Origin: an uncultured Prochlorococcus sp.
GTDB taxonomy: Bacteria; Cyanobacteriota; Cyanobacteriia; PCC-6307; Cyanobiaceae
Assembly (NCBI GenBank): GCA_902536555.1
Contig: CACAXR010000004.1
Coordinates: 1 to 64,000 of the forward strand
DNA: 64,000 nucleotides
Direction of reading: 5' to 3'
Positions within the stretch are counted from its first letter, which is position 1; each line of letters begins with the position of its first letter. The position numbers and the translations under genes were made by a program. The notes beneath the pieces were generated by a model that saw only the letters and a list, made by a program, of their open reading frames with translations, was not told the DNA's origin and made no database searches. Shown in pieces: positions 25,484 through 35,746 of the stretch.

Positions 25484-27517
25484 TTAACTAGCGATAAAAT
25501 TTCCACAACGTTGTTTATCTAAAAAATTAATATGTTGCCTTTCTAAGTAATATAATTCCTGAAATTTGATCGCATCTGAGTTTAATTCCTTAAAAAGATC
25601 ATCTATCTCTTTATTTGTATTTGAAGAACCTGAAGAAGGATTATCAATTAAAATAGATATACAATTTTCTAAAGTTTTTAATCTTTGAGATCCCCAAGAT
25701 TCGATTAAGTGTCTACATCTTTTTAAAGAATTATATTTTTCAAGAAGTGATAATGTTCCTAGTAAATTATCTTTAGGATTACTCAGCAATGTTAAAAACA
25801 ACTCATTTGGATTAATAAAAATATTAATTTTATTTGATGATTCAGGATTATTGAGAGCTAAGTAATCAGGCAGAAGTGAAATTAAGTTAATAGAAGAAAA
25901 ATCTTTTTGAAGATTTTGACTATTTGATTGTTTTAAATCATTTAAGTAGTTTAAACCTAAATTATTTTGTTCAATTTTTGAAATAGCTTCCCATAGACTT
26001 TGCATATAACTAGTATTAAAACCATTAATTTCTCTTTTGAGAAATTCATCACGAATAGTTAGCCTAAGATCTGGACAATGTAAATAATAAAAGATTATTT
26101 CCGATTCATTTTTCTCGCGTCGGGAAATTTCATTTGGTTGTTCAAATTTTTTTGATCTCCCATGCCAACGAAATCCCTTTACTTGATTTCTTAAATCTTG
26201 TTCAAACTGTATTGCTAACCTAGCTTGTCCCTTACTTAATTTTTCGGATACTTTTTGTAGATAATGAGTTCTGGTTGATGATTGAGGTAATTTACTCAAC
26301 AATTTAACCAGTGACGAAATAACATTCTGGAAAATTTCAGACTTAGTTAAATCTTTATCTTTAAAGATCTGATCAATCTCCCAATCAATCCAAAAGGATG
26401 AATTATCAATTAAATTAAAATAATCTTCAGGAGTATGACTATTTAAATATTCGTCAGGATCTTTAAAATCACTTAGTTGAAGTATTTTAAGATTAATTTG
26501 ATCATGAATAGATAGACTCTCAACTTCTTTAATTACTCTTTTTGTAGCTAAAATACCTGGATTATCAGAATCAAAATTCAAGATTATATTTTTATTATCT
26601 GTACATCTACATAGTTGAGAAATTTGATACTTATTTAATGCGGTACCGAGAGAAGCCACAGAATTAGTAATGCCCCTTGAATGAAGAGAAATAACATCAA
26701 AGTAGCCTTCAACAATAATAGCTTTATCTCTTTTCCTAATATTGATAGAAGCTTTTTCGAATGCAAACAACATTTTGCCTTTTTCAAATATCTCTGATTC
26801 CGGAGAATTAAGGTATTTAGGTTCCTGACCATCAAGAGATCTTCCTCCAAAAGCAACTACTCTTCCCTGCATATCATGTATTGGAACAATTAATCTATTT
26901 CTAAAACGATCATAAATCTTGTCAGTATTATCTTTAGAAATTGCAAGGCCTGAAGCTAAAATTAAATTGATAGGAAATTTTTCTACCTTGGATAGATAGT
27001 TAAATAAATCATTCCATGAATTTGGGGCAAAACCTAATTCAAAGTTATCAATAATCTTGTTACTCAAGTTTCTCTTTGATGTTAAATATTTCATAGCTTC
27101 AACACCAAGAGAATTATTTAATTGAGACTTAAACCAATTTTTAGTGACTCTTAATATTTTATAAAGCTCTTCTTTTCTAGATAATTGTTTTTTATAAGCT
27201 TCTACTTGGGGACCTTCGAGATTTTCAACATTAATATTATTCTTTTTAGCGAGAGAAAGTACAACATCTGAAAAATTTGCACGAGTAAATTCCATTAAAA
27301 ATTTAATAGAGTTACCACCAGCACCACAAGAAAAACAATAATAGAATTGTTTACCAGGTGATACTGTCATAGATGGCTTAGTATCATCATGAAAAGGGCA
27401 AATCCCAACAAATTCCTTGCCTTTCTTCTTAAGAACAATATGTTCAGATATAACGTCAACAATATCTGCTTTTTCCTTAACCTCTTGAATAGTTCTTGGG
27501 TGTATAGAATGAACCAT
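25484..27517 (-). CDS. dnaG: DNA primase
   Basis: A 677-residue primase that makes RNA primers at the replication fork. The N-terminal CHC2 zinc-binding ligands are Cys40, His43, Cys61 and Cys64 (CPFHDDTKPS, YYCFSCGAGG), followed by the TOPRIM domain with AIIVEGYFDVISLHSRG and NIILNFDSDNPG carrying the metal-binding acidic residues. The C-terminal part is the helicase-binding domain, which is diverged. The start MVHSIHPRTIQEV is usual in cyanobacteria. It is divergent from the EamA gene. Confidence 0.95.
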   Translation of the reverse strand: MVHSIHPRTIQEVKEKADIVDVISEHIVLKKKGKEFVGICPFHDDTKPSMTVSPGKQFYYCFSCGAGGNSIKFLMEFTRANFSDVVLSLAKKNNINVENLEGPQVEAYKKQLSRKEELYKILRVTKNWFKSQLNNSLGVEAMKYLTSKRNLSNKIIDNFELGFAPNSWNDLFNYLSKVEKFPINLILASGLAISKDNTDKIYDRFRNRLIVPIHDMQGRVVAFGGRSLDGQEPKYLNSPESEIFEKGKMLFAFEKASINIRKRDKAIIVEGYFDVISLHSRGITNSVASLGTALNKYQISQLCRCTDNKNIILNFDSDNPGILATKRVIKEVESLSIHDQINLKILQLSDFKDPDEYLNSHTPEDYFNLIDNSSFWIDWEIDQIFKDKDLTKSEIFQNVISSLVKLLSKLPQSSTRTHYLQKVSEKLSKGQARLAIQFEQDLRNQVKGFRWHGRSKKFEQPNEISRREKNESEIIFYYLHCPDLRLTIRDEFLKREINGFNTSYMQSLWEAISKIEQNNLGLNYLNDLKQSNSQNLQKDFSSINLISLLPDYLALNNPESSNKINIFINPNELFLTLLSNPKDNLLGTLSLLEKYNSLKRCRHLIESWGSQRLKTLENCISILIDNPSSGSSNTNKEIDDLFKELNSDAIKFQELYYLERQHINFLDKQRCGNFIAS

Positions 27518-27613
27518 TGAGATTATTATCTAAAAATAAATAATGATTTATCTGTTATAGGTCAAAATCAAATAAGAATCTACTTAATTTCACAATAAAA
27601 TTATTTTTTTTAA

Positions 27614-28504
27614 ATGATAAATATCGAAGAATTAGAAAAAAGACTTAATTCATTAAAAAAGTATAATTTAGTATTTGCCTCATTCTTCTTTAGTTTGATG
27701 ACTTTGTGCGTAAAAAATATTGATAAAAGGATACCTATTTATGAATTAGTTTTATTCAGATCATTGTTAAGTCTAATAATTACATTATTAATAATTAATA
27801 CAAAAAATATAAATCCTTGGGGCAAAAATAGACCATTACTTATCTTAAGAGGTTTTTTAGGAACTTTAGCTTTAGTTTGTATTTTTTATGCGATAAGAAA
27901 TATGCCTCTTAGTATATCTACAGTCATTCAGTACACATATCCTATTTTTATATCTATATTTGCTGGCATATTTATAAACGAAAAAATAACACGTAATATA
28001 ATTTTTGCTTTAATTATCGCCTGGACTGGAATATTAGTAATATTAAATCCAAGCCAATTATCAAATATAAACGTTGAAGTTGAAATTATTTCGATTTTGA
28101 TAGCATTTCTTGGAGCAATCTGCACAGCATTAGCTTACGTTACAGTTAAGAAACTCTCATTTAGTGAAGATATTTATGTAATTATTGAATATTTTCCACT
28201 TGTTTCTTTTATAACTCTATTACCAATTGTATTAATCAATTGGGTTACCCCAAATTGGAGTGAATTAGTTTGGATATTAGGAATTGGCTTATTTACTCAA
28301 TTAGGTCAGACTTTCTTAACTATAGGATTAAAAAATTTACCTGCTTCTGAAGCATCAATAATTAATTATTTACAAGTTTTATTTGGTTCAATTTGGGGGG
28401 TTTTGTTTTTTAGTGAAATAATAAACATAAATTTTTTATTAGGAGCCTTTCTAGTTTTATTAGGAACCATTATATCCACTACCAAAATAATCAAAAGGAC
28501 ATAG
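27614..28504 (+). CDS. EamA/DMT family transporter
   Basis: A 296-residue membrane protein with ten hydrophobic helices in two repeated EamA halves. Family features include the RGFLGTLALVCIFYAIRNMP region and the NYLQVLFGSIWGVLFF stretch near the end. Members export amino acids, purines or other metabolites; the closest E. coli-type relatives are of unknown substrate. It begins 96 bases after the divergent dnaG start and precedes the small secreted gene by 18 bases. Confidence 0.82.
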   Translation: MINIEELEKRLNSLKKYNLVFASFFFSLMTLCVKNIDKRIPIYELVLFRSLLSLIITLLIINTKNINPWGKNRPLLILRGFLGTLALVCIFYAIRNMPLSISTVIQYTYPIFISIFAGIFINEKITRNIIFALIIAWTGILVILNPSQLSNINVEVEIISILIAFLGAICTALAYVTVKKLSFSEDIYVIIEYFPLVSFITLLPIVLINWVTPNWSELVWILGIGLFTQLGQTFLTIGLKNLPASEASIINYLQVLFGSIWGVLFFSEIININFLLGAFLVLLGTIISTTKIIKRT

Positions 28505-28522
28505 AATATTATTAGATTAAAA

Positions 28523-28885
28523 ATGATGATGAAATTTCACTATTTAGCTTTAATATTTTGTTTTTCTCCTATTGCTCAAGTTAATGCAACAACCCCAAAA
28601 TCAGTAACTTGTACAAGAACTGAATATAGAGAAGAGTACATTCCTGGAACGAAATCAAACCCAGGCTACGTAAAAAGTTATGAAGTAGACGTTGTAATAC
28701 CTTGTGGAGGTCAAAGCAAGGCTGAAAAAATAGATGATAATGACTGCAGTGAAGGTTCTGTTATAGGAGGTCTTCTTGGTGCTGGAATTGCATTATCCTC
28801 ATCTAGAGGGAAAGACAGGTTCTGGGCCGTACCTGCTGGCGGTACTGCAGGAGCGCTAATTGGATGTCAGGTGGATGGTGGTTAA
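28523..28885 (+). CDS. Secreted Gly-zipper-like protein (120 aa)
   Basis: A 120-residue protein with an N-terminal signal peptide (hydrophobic about 6-18, probable cleavage after residue 22, AQVNA). The mature part has five cysteines and a Gly-rich SVIGGLLGAGIALSS and GGTAGALIG stretch like the glycine-zipper 2TM segments of surface-antigen-type proteins. Function is unknown. Its stop touches the ruvA start, so the two are probably cotranscribed. Confidence 0.7.
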   Translation: MMMKFHYLALIFCFSPIAQVNATTPKSVTCTRTEYREEYIPGTKSNPGYVKSYEVDVVIPCGGQSKAEKIDDNDCSEGSVIGGLLGAGIALSSSRGKDRFWAVPAGGTAGALIGCQVDGG

Positions 28886-29563
28886 TTGATTAGTTGGATA
28901 AATGGAGATTTAGTTGATTTTTGGCAAACAAATCAAAAATTTTTTGTTTTAATAAATTGTCAAGGATTAGGATACGAAATACAAATACTAGAATCCTTTT
29001 TTCTCAAATTAAAAACAAATCAGATATCTACTAAAAACATCACTCTTTGGATAAAGCATATAAAAAAAGAAGATTCGGATTTATTATTTGGCTTTACATC
29101 AAAGGATCAAAAGAATTTCTTTATTGAAATTTTAAGTATTCGAGGTGTTGGATCTCAAATTGGTATTGGGATATTAAACAAATTTTCTATTAGTGAAGTT
29201 ATAAATGCAATAAAAAAACAAGACAAAAAATTAATTTGTTCTGTACCTGGAATAGGACAAAAAATGAGTGATCGGTTAATTTTAGAATTAAAAAGTAAAT
29301 TTAAAAATGAAATATTATCTGAAGAAGAAAAAAGTAAAGATGAATTTAAGATTATGGATCCTGAGATAAATAAAATGATAGAAGACCTTCAGTTAACCCT
29401 TCAATCATTAAGTTACAAAAACAAAGAAATAAATACTATTTTGCCAATTATTATTAAACAAATAGGTCCCTTAGGTAAAAAAGAAAATACTTTATCATTT
29501 GAAAAACTATTGAAATTAGCTATGCATTATCTGGATGAGGATAGTAGTAATATTGTTAGATGA
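28886..29563 (+). CDS. ruvA: Holliday junction branch migration protein RuvA
   Basis: A 225-residue RuvA that binds Holliday junctions and loads RuvB. The N-terminal OB fold has VLINCQGLGYEIQI, the helix-hairpin-helix region contains LSIRGVGSQIGIGIL and SVPGIGQKMSDRLILEL, and the C-terminal domain III begins about residue 160. The start is TTG directly after the TAA of the secreted-protein gene; no ATG is available at this N-terminus. Confidence 0.9.
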   Translation: MISWINGDLVDFWQTNQKFFVLINCQGLGYEIQILESFFLKLKTNQISTKNITLWIKHIKKEDSDLLFGFTSKDQKNFFIEILSIRGVGSQIGIGILNKFSISEVINAIKKQDKKLICSVPGIGQKMSDRLILELKSKFKNEILSEEEKSKDEFKIMDPEINKMIEDLQLTLQSLSYKNKEINTILPIIIKQIGPLGKKENTLSFEKLLKLAMHYLDEDSSNIVR

Positions 29564-29595
29564 CGTAGTATCATAGATAAAAAGAAATAAATTTT

Positions 29596-29865
29596 ATGTC
29601 ATTAGATACAGCTGAAAAACAGAAGCTGATTGAAAATCATCAAGTACATCCAACTGATACAGGTTCAGTTGAAGTACAAGTAGCAATGCTTTCTAAAAGA
29701 ATATCTAAATTAAGTGAACATCTTCAAGGAAACATTCATGATTTCGCTTCAAGGCAAGGATTATTAAAAATGATTGGTAAAAGGAAAAGATTACTGTCTT
29801 ACTTAAAAGACAAAAACGTTCAAAAATATCAAGAACTAGTTAAGAAAATTGGAATCAGAGGATGA
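29596..29865 (+). CDS. rpsO: Ribosomal protein S15
   Basis: An 89-residue S15 with the family signature [36 protein letters not shown] and the [10 protein letters not shown] end region. It binds 16S rRNA early in 30S assembly. Length is normal. It precedes the PAM68-like gene by 9 bases. Confidence 0.97.
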   Translation: MSLDTAEKQKLIENHQVHPTDTGSVEVQVAMLSKRISKLSEHLQGNIHDFASRQGLLKMIGKRKRLLSYLKDKNVQKYQELVKKIGIRG

Positions 29866-29874
29866 TCTCAATTA

Positions 29875-30324
29875 ATGAAAAAAAAGCAATCAAAAAAAAA
29901 GACACAAAATAAAAAGAAAAAGAACTATTCTGAAACAACTGCTTTCACTAATCTAGAAAAAACATCTATTCCTGTAACCAAGCCAAAGCGATCATCAAGT
30001 GGCATCCCAAAATATGTTGCTGACAGAATGGCAAGAAGAATATTCTTTACAGCTGGAATACCGACAATATTAGGAATGTCTGTTTTTGTTGTTAGCTACA
30101 TTATAGTTACAAGAAATATTGCTGAAATACCTCCTTCCTCAACCATTGCAATTTCAGCATTGTTTTTTTTATTAGGTCTAGCAGGATTGAGTTTTGGAAT
30201 ATTATCAGCTAGTTGGGATAAGGAGCCTGGATCTTTTTTTGGTATTGAAAATATACCAATGAACATACAACGTGCAAAAGCTGCCTTTAAACCTGCAACT
30301 CAAAATTTTGAGGATAAAAGTTAA
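29875..30324 (+). CDS. PAM68-like (DUF3464) membrane protein
   Basis: A 149-residue protein with a strongly basic N-terminus (first 25 residues mostly Lys, Gln, Asn), a GIPKYVADRMARRIFFTAGI segment, and two hydrophobic helices (about 60-80 and 88-108). The end includes SWDKEPGSFFGIENI. This fits PAM68, a thylakoid protein needed in plants and cyanobacteria for early photosystem II assembly, possibly at the ribosome. The position behind rpsO is in keeping with a translation-linked role. Confidence 0.82.
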   Translation: MKKKQSKKKTQNKKKKNYSETTAFTNLEKTSIPVTKPKRSSSGIPKYVADRMARRIFFTAGIPTILGMSVFVVSYIIVTRNIAEIPPSSTIAISALFFLLGLAGLSFGILSASWDKEPGSFFGIENIPMNIQRAKAAFKPATQNFEDKS

Positions 30325-30325
30325 T

Positions 30326-33300
30326 CTAGGAAACTAAAGATTTCAAATTTACTTGGAATGATTTATCTTCTAATAATTTGCGAGCTCCTTGAATATCGCC
30401 AATACAGAATTGTTCACCAAATTTTACGTAGGTAACACTATTTTTATTTTTTACTGCAGCCAAAACTGGAATCTTGATTCCACATTTACCTTTATCAGGT
30501 TTAAATTTTATTAAGCAGTCTCTCAAGGTATTTTGTACCCTTACATCTGATGCTTGAGAACTTTCAAGATTAATAATTAGCAATTTAAGATTATCGATTT
30601 CTCTACAATCATCAATTATTAATTGAGTCTTATCACTTTTATTATCAATTGTTCCCCATATCAATAATCTTGTATCGGTCAGAAGAAATTCTGATAATCT
30701 GATATAGGTTTTTGGAAAAACTATTGCTTCGCAACTTCCTGAAAGATCTTCTAACTGAACTATAGCCATCCTGTCTCCTTTTCTCGTTGTAATTTGCTTC
30801 AAATCAGGGATCATTCCAACTAAAGAGACTTTGGTTCTATCTTTTGTTTCTTCTAACTGCGAAATGCTTATAGGAGATATAAGTTTTGCTGGCTTAGTTA
30901 AATGCTTTAGAGGATGATCAGATAAATAAAAGCCTAATAGCTGTTTTTCTAACTTTAACTTCTCAATAAGTGAATAATCCTCAACCTTAGCTACTTGTGA
31001 ATCTGAAAAAGCAACATTAGAAAATTCTTCTTTAGAATCAAAAAGATTTCCTTGCCCGGATAATCTATCACGATTTCTTGAAGAGGCCCACTCAATAACA
31101 TTTTCGAGATCTGACAATAATTGAGCTCTATTATTATCAATTGAAAACTCATCTAGTGCTCCACAATGAATTAGAGATTCAAGACTTCTTTTGTTAAGAA
31201 CATTAGAAGGTAGACGATCGCACAAATCCGCTAGAGACTTAAATATTCCAAAACTATTTCGGTTTTCAATTATATTTCTTATTGCAGAATCTCCTAAATT
31301 CTTAATCGCAGATAACCCGAATAAAATCTGATTATTCTTAATAGTGAAATCAACACCAGAAAAATTAATGCTTGGTGAAATAACTTCTATTCCCATGGAA
31401 TAACAATTAGAAATATATCTTTGCATCTTGTCGCTAGAGCCAGAATTTACGCTTAAAAGGGCTGCCATATATGCAACAGGAAAATGGGCTTTTAAAAATG
31501 CAGTTTGATAAGTTACAGCACCATAAGCAGTTGAGTGACTTTTGTTAAAGCAATATTCTGCGAATAAAACCATTTGATCAAAAAGATCATTCGCTAATTT
31601 TTCATTTACACCTTTCTTCAAAGAACCTTCTACAAAAATATTCCTATGCTTTACCATCTCAGACACTTTCTTTTTTCCCATAGCTCTTCGAAGTAAATCA
31701 GCATCGCCTAAAGAATAGCCAGCTAGGTCTTGAGCAATTTTCATGATTTGCTCTTGATAAACCATAATTCCATAGGTTTCAGTAAGAATTGACTTAATAA
31801 AAGGATGAGGGAAGTCAATCTTTTCATTACCATTTTTTCGATTTATAAATTTAGGAATTAAACCCGCATCAAGAGGACCAGGTCTATAAAGAGCCAATAT
31901 GGATGAAATATCCTCTAGAGAGTTAGGTTTGAAATCCTTAACGACTTGTTTCATACCCGAAGATTCAAGCTGAAAAATACCTTCAAGATCTCCTCTTCCA
32001 ATAAGCTCAAAGGTTTTACTATCATTTTGCGGTAACTCATCGATATTTACTTTCTTTCCAGTGGATTGATTAACAAGAGAAACTGTCTTTTCAATCATGG
32101 TGAGATTCTTAAGACCCAAGAAATCCATTTTCAATAATCCAAGTGATTCAATATCATCCATAGAATATTGGGTTATTATTTGTCCTTCATTATTCCTTTG
32201 AAGAGGTACAAGTTCGTCGAGAGGATCTGATGCGATAACAACTCCAGCAGCATGAACTCCATATGTTTTATTAGTTCCTTCAATTCTCAAAGCCAAATCA
32301 ACCCATTTTTTTACCCTATTATCATTAATATATTTATCTCTAAACTCTTGGTTAGGAGAATTATTATCAATCATTTCATTTAGTTTATAAGGTTTCCCTC
32401 TTACAACCGGTATTAACTTAGCCAATTTATCCGCCTCTCCGTAAGGTATATCTAGAACCCTTGCAACATCTTTTAAAACCGCTTTAGAGGTCATTTTATT
32501 GAAAGTAATTATTTGTGCAACTTTATCCTCTCCATAACGATTAGTAACATAATCAATAACTTCATTTCTCCTATCAATACAAAAGTCGGTATCAATATCT
32601 GGCATAGACTTTCTTGCTGGATTTAAAAATCTCTCAAATAACAATCCATGCTCGACAGGATCAATATTTGTGATTTGAAGTGCATAAGCTACTAGTGAAC
32701 CTGCAGCAGAACCTCTACCTGGTCCTACTGGAATAGAGTTGTCCCTGGCAAACTTGATGTAGTCCCAAACAACCAAAAAATAATCTGGGAAACCCATATC
32801 TTTTATAATTTTCAATTCGGAAGTTAGTCTTTCTTTGTAGTTCTCATCAACTTCTGCAAAATCATTTTTTTTAAGTCGTTTTAAAAGACCTTCTTTAGAT
32901 AATTGTTTTAGGAAAGAAAATGAATCTTTATTTTCATTAAGAGGAAATTTGGGCATTCTATAATTACCAAACAAATCAAATACTTCAACTTTTTGAGAAA
33001 TTTCTACTGTATTGTTCACTGCCTCAATAATTGATTTATCATCAATATGATCTTTAAAAAGTTCAAGCATTTCATTTTCACTTTTAATATATTCTGTACC
33101 GGTATATCTCAATCTTTTTTCATCACTTATTAGTTTTCCTGTTAATACACAAAGTAAAGCATCGTGAGCTTCAACATCCATACTTGATAAGTAGTGGGCG
33201 TCGTTGGTGGCGATGACTTTTATTTGGTGCTTCTTTCCAATTTTTATTAATTCAACGTTAACAATTCTATCCTCAATAGAGCCGTGATCTTGTATCTCTA

Positions 33301-33829
33301 GATAAAAGTCATCTGCAAATAATTTTTTATACCAAAGAGCTATATCCTCTGCTACGTCTAATCTACCTTTTAAGATAGCCTGAGGTATCTCTCCACCAAG
33401 ACAAGCTGTAGCGACTATAAGACCATCACTATATTTGCTTAAAAGAGATTTATCAATACATGGTCTAGAGAAAATGCCTCGACCCCTCATCCCATTTAGG
33501 TGACTAATTGTTGTCAACTTCACTAGATTTTTATAACCAGTATAATTTTTTGCTAACACCACCAAATGATATCTTTTTTCTTTTTTTGGTTGAGGATCAT
33601 CAATAGACCCATTAATCACGTACATTTCATTGCCAATAATTGGCTTTATGCCTTTTTCTTTACACTTCTTGACCAAATCAAGAACACCATACATAACTCC
33701 ATGATCTGTGAGAGCAATAGAATCCATTCCAAGATCACAGGCTCTTTCTACAATTTTTGATATTTGACTGGCACCATCAAGTAAGCTGTAGTCACTATGA
33801 TTATGAAGCGGAACGAAAGCCATATTCAA
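30326..33829 (-). CDS. dnaE: DNA polymerase III alpha subunit
   Basis: A 1167-residue replicative polymerase. It begins with a PHP domain (FVPLHNHSDYSLLDGAS, TDHGVMYG), and the palm catalytic motif PDIDTDFCIDRR has metal-binding Asp411 and Asp413. The GPGRGSAAGSLVAYAL stretch lies just before it. The C-terminal OB-fold region (about 1000-1070) binds single-stranded DNA. This is the main chromosomal replicase. It converges with the PAM68-like gene, with 1 base between stops. Confidence 0.96.
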   Translation of the reverse strand: MNMAFVPLHNHSDYSLLDGASQISKIVERACDLGMDSIALTDHGVMYGVLDLVKKCKEKGIKPIIGNEMYVINGSIDDPQPKKEKRYHLVVLAKNYTGYKNLVKLTTISHLNGMRGRGIFSRPCIDKSLLSKYSDGLIVATACLGGEIPQAILKGRLDVAEDIALWYKKLFADDFYLEIQDHGSIEDRIVNVELIKIGKKHQIKVIATNDAHYLSSMDVEAHDALLCVLTGKLISDEKRLRYTGTEYIKSENEMLELFKDHIDDKSIIEAVNNTVEISQKVEVFDLFGNYRMPKFPLNENKDSFSFLKQLSKEGLLKRLKKNDFAEVDENYKERLTSELKIIKDMGFPDYFLVVWDYIKFARDNSIPVGPGRGSAAGSLVAYALQITNIDPVEHGLLFERFLNPARKSMPDIDTDFCIDRRNEVIDYVTNRYGEDKVAQIITFNKMTSKAVLKDVARVLDIPYGEADKLAKLIPVVRGKPYKLNEMIDNNSPNQEFRDKYINDNRVKKWVDLALRIEGTNKTYGVHAAGVVIASDPLDELVPLQRNNEGQIITQYSMDDIESLGLLKMDFLGLKNLTMIEKTVSLVNQSTGKKVNIDELPQNDSKTFELIGRGDLEGIFQLESSGMKQVVKDFKPNSLEDISSILALYRPGPLDAGLIPKFINRKNGNEKIDFPHPFIKSILTETYGIMVYQEQIMKIAQDLAGYSLGDADLLRRAMGKKKVSEMVKHRNIFVEGSLKKGVNEKLANDLFDQMVLFAEYCFNKSHSTAYGAVTYQTAFLKAHFPVAYMAALLSVNSGSSDKMQRYISNCYSMGIEVISPSINFSGVDFTIKNNQILFGLSAIKNLGDSAIRNIIENRNSFGIFKSLADLCDRLPSNVLNKRSLESLIHCGALDEFSIDNNRAQLLSDLENVIEWASSRNRDRLSGQGNLFDSKEEFSNVAFSDSQVAKVEDYSLIEKLKLEKQLLGFYLSDHPLKHLTKPAKLISPISISQLEETKDRTKVSLVGMIPDLKQITTRKGDRMAIVQLEDLSGSCEAIVFPKTYIRLSEFLLTDTRLLIWGTIDNKSDKTQLIIDDCREIDNLKLLIINLESSQASDVRVQNTLRDCLIKFKPDKGKCGIKIPVLAAVKNKNSVTYVKFGEQFCIGDIQGARKLLEDKSFQVNLKSLVS

Positions 33830-33907
33830 ATAATTTATATATATAAGATAGAGAAGATTTCTAAAAGATCTATACTTTGTGATTACAAATTAATTATTAA
33901 TACAAAT

Positions 33908-35356
33908 TTAAAATAAAGGTCTTTTCTTAATTACCTGAGCATCAATTTCAAAGATATTTGCGGCATTCAATATTCTATCTTCCTCTAATACATTGCCTAT
34001 TAATTGCATTCCTATAGGTAATCCTTTAGTATCAAAACCGCAAGGAATACTAATTGCTGGGAGGCCTGCTAAATTAGCAGGAACAGTTAATAGATCAGAC
34101 AAATACATTGAAAGTGGATCATTGACAAAATCTCCCTTCAAAAAAGCAGTGGTTGGGCAAGTTGGAGTTAATAAAACATCTACTTTCTTAAAAGCATTAT
34201 CAAAATCTTTTCGTATAAGTGTCCTAACTTTTTGTGCTTTCTTGTAATAGGCATCACTATATCCAGCTGACAAAGCATAAGTTCCTATCAAAATTCTTCT
34301 TTGTACCTCATCTCCAAAACCTTCAGCTCTACTTTTTGAGGTCATATCTATAAGATTTGAACCTTCATTCGATCTATAGCCGTATTTAACACCATCATAT
34401 CTAGCTAAATTTGCGGAGGCTTCAGATGGTGCAATGACATAATATGTCGCAATTCCATCGTTAAATCTTGGACATTCAACTTCGATAATTTCAGCGCCTA
34501 AAGCTTGGAATCTATCAACTCCAGAAAGAACAGATTCCTTAACTTCTGGATTAAGCCCTGGGTGTTCAAAACATTCTTTAATAATTCCAATTTTTAAGCC
34601 ATTTATAGATTTATTTAAGTCAGTAAAATAATTAGGTACTGGCTTATCGAGACATGTTGAGTCTAAGGGATCTTTACCAGATATTGAATAAAGAATTTCA
34701 GCTGCATCTGAGACAGTATTTGTAATTGGACCAATTTGATCAAGAGAGCTAGCAAATGCTACAAGTCCCCATCTGCTTACTCTGCCATAAGTAGGTTTAA
34801 GACCTACGACGCCACAAAAAGAAGCTGGTTGCCTTATTGATCCTCCTGTATCAGAACCTATAGCAGCTGCACAAAATCCAGCGGCTACTGATGCAGCGCT
34901 ACCGCCTGAACTGCCTCCTGGCACTCTATTAACATCCCAAGGATTTGAAGTGACACCAAATACAGAAGTTTCCGTTGAACTACCCATTGCGAATTCGTCT
35001 AAATTTGTTTTTCCTAAACAAATTGCGCCTGAAGATAATAATTTACTCGAAGCTGTTGATTCATAAGGCGCAACAAAGTTTTTGAGCATTTTACTTGCAC
35101 AAGTTGTTGCAACTCCTTTGGTACAAATATTATCCTTTATTGCTATTGGCATCCCCGCGAGAGGAGGCAATTCTTCTTTATTTTGAATTAATTTATCAAT
35201 GTTCTCTGCTTGCGCGATAGCATTATCTTTTGTGGTACAAATATATGAGTTAATTTCAGGATCTTTTTGATAGATTTTGTCAAAGATATCATTAATTATT
35301 TCCTTAACAGAAGCATTATTGCTAGTAATTTCTTTTCTTAAAGAATTAAAATTCAT
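33908..35356 (-). CDS. gatA: Glutamyl-tRNA(Gln) amidotransferase subunit A
   Basis: A 482-residue amidase of the GatCAB complex, which converts misacylated Glu-tRNA(Gln) (and Asp-tRNA(Asn)) to the correct form with ammonia from glutamine. The catalytic triad is Lys74 (AIKDN), Ser149 (PGGSSGGS) and Ser173 ([11 protein letters not shown]), with spacing as in other GatA proteins. Length is normal. GatB and GatC genes are not in the window. Confidence 0.96.
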   Translation of the reverse strand: MNFNSLRKEITSNNASVKEIINDIFDKIYQKDPEINSYICTTKDNAIAQAENIDKLIQNKEELPPLAGMPIAIKDNICTKGVATTCASKMLKNFVAPYESTASSKLLSSGAICLGKTNLDEFAMGSSTETSVFGVTSNPWDVNRVPGGSSGGSAASVAAGFCAAAIGSDTGGSIRQPASFCGVVGLKPTYGRVSRWGLVAFASSLDQIGPITNTVSDAAEILYSISGKDPLDSTCLDKPVPNYFTDLNKSINGLKIGIIKECFEHPGLNPEVKESVLSGVDRFQALGAEIIEVECPRFNDGIATYYVIAPSEASANLARYDGVKYGYRSNEGSNLIDMTSKSRAEGFGDEVQRRILIGTYALSAGYSDAYYKKAQKVRTLIRKDFDNAFKKVDVLLTPTCPTTAFLKGDFVNDPLSMYLSDLLTVPANLAGLPAISIPCGFDTKGLPIGMQLIGNVLEEDRILNAANIFEIDAQVIKKRPLF

Positions 35357-35385
35357 TACTTAATTTATTTCTAAAAACAAAACTA

Positions 35386-35601
35386 TCAAATTGTTAATGG
35401 TTCTTCTTTTTTACAACGTACCAAACTGTGTTTAATATTTATGGACCCTTCATTAGAAAGATCTTTAATAAAAGAAGACATATTTTCTTTTAAACTACGT
35501 TTTGTAATAAATGGGCCGAACCAGTATGTACTACTAGGTTGTTCTGTCTCAATTTTAGCCCACCAGGCTAAGCCAAGTTTGTTTCCAAAGTTTCTAATCA
35601 A
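35386..35601 (-). CDS. DUF1816 small protein (71 aa)
   Basis: A 71-residue protein with the DUF1816 block GLAWWAKIETEQPSSTYWFG followed by KRSLKENMSSFIKDLSNEG. DUF1816 is found in cyanobacteria and its size and fold resemble small CpcD-like phycobilisome domains; the role in Prochlorococcus, which lacks phycobilisomes, is unknown. The start is TTG; no ATG lies in frame near it. It precedes gatA by 29 bases. Confidence 0.7.
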   Translation of the reverse strand: MIRNFGNKLGLAWWAKIETEQPSSTYWFGPFITKRSLKENMSSFIKDLSNEGSINIKHSLVRCKKEEPLTI

Positions 35602-35746
35602 TTTTTTTGGCCTGTTAGACCATAATTCTTGTTAAATTCTATACAATTTTATAGTGAAAATTCAATAAATTTTTATTAATCATAAAAATGTATTGAAACA
35701 ACAACATTATTAGTAGTCTTTAAAACAGTGATTATTAAAAATAAAA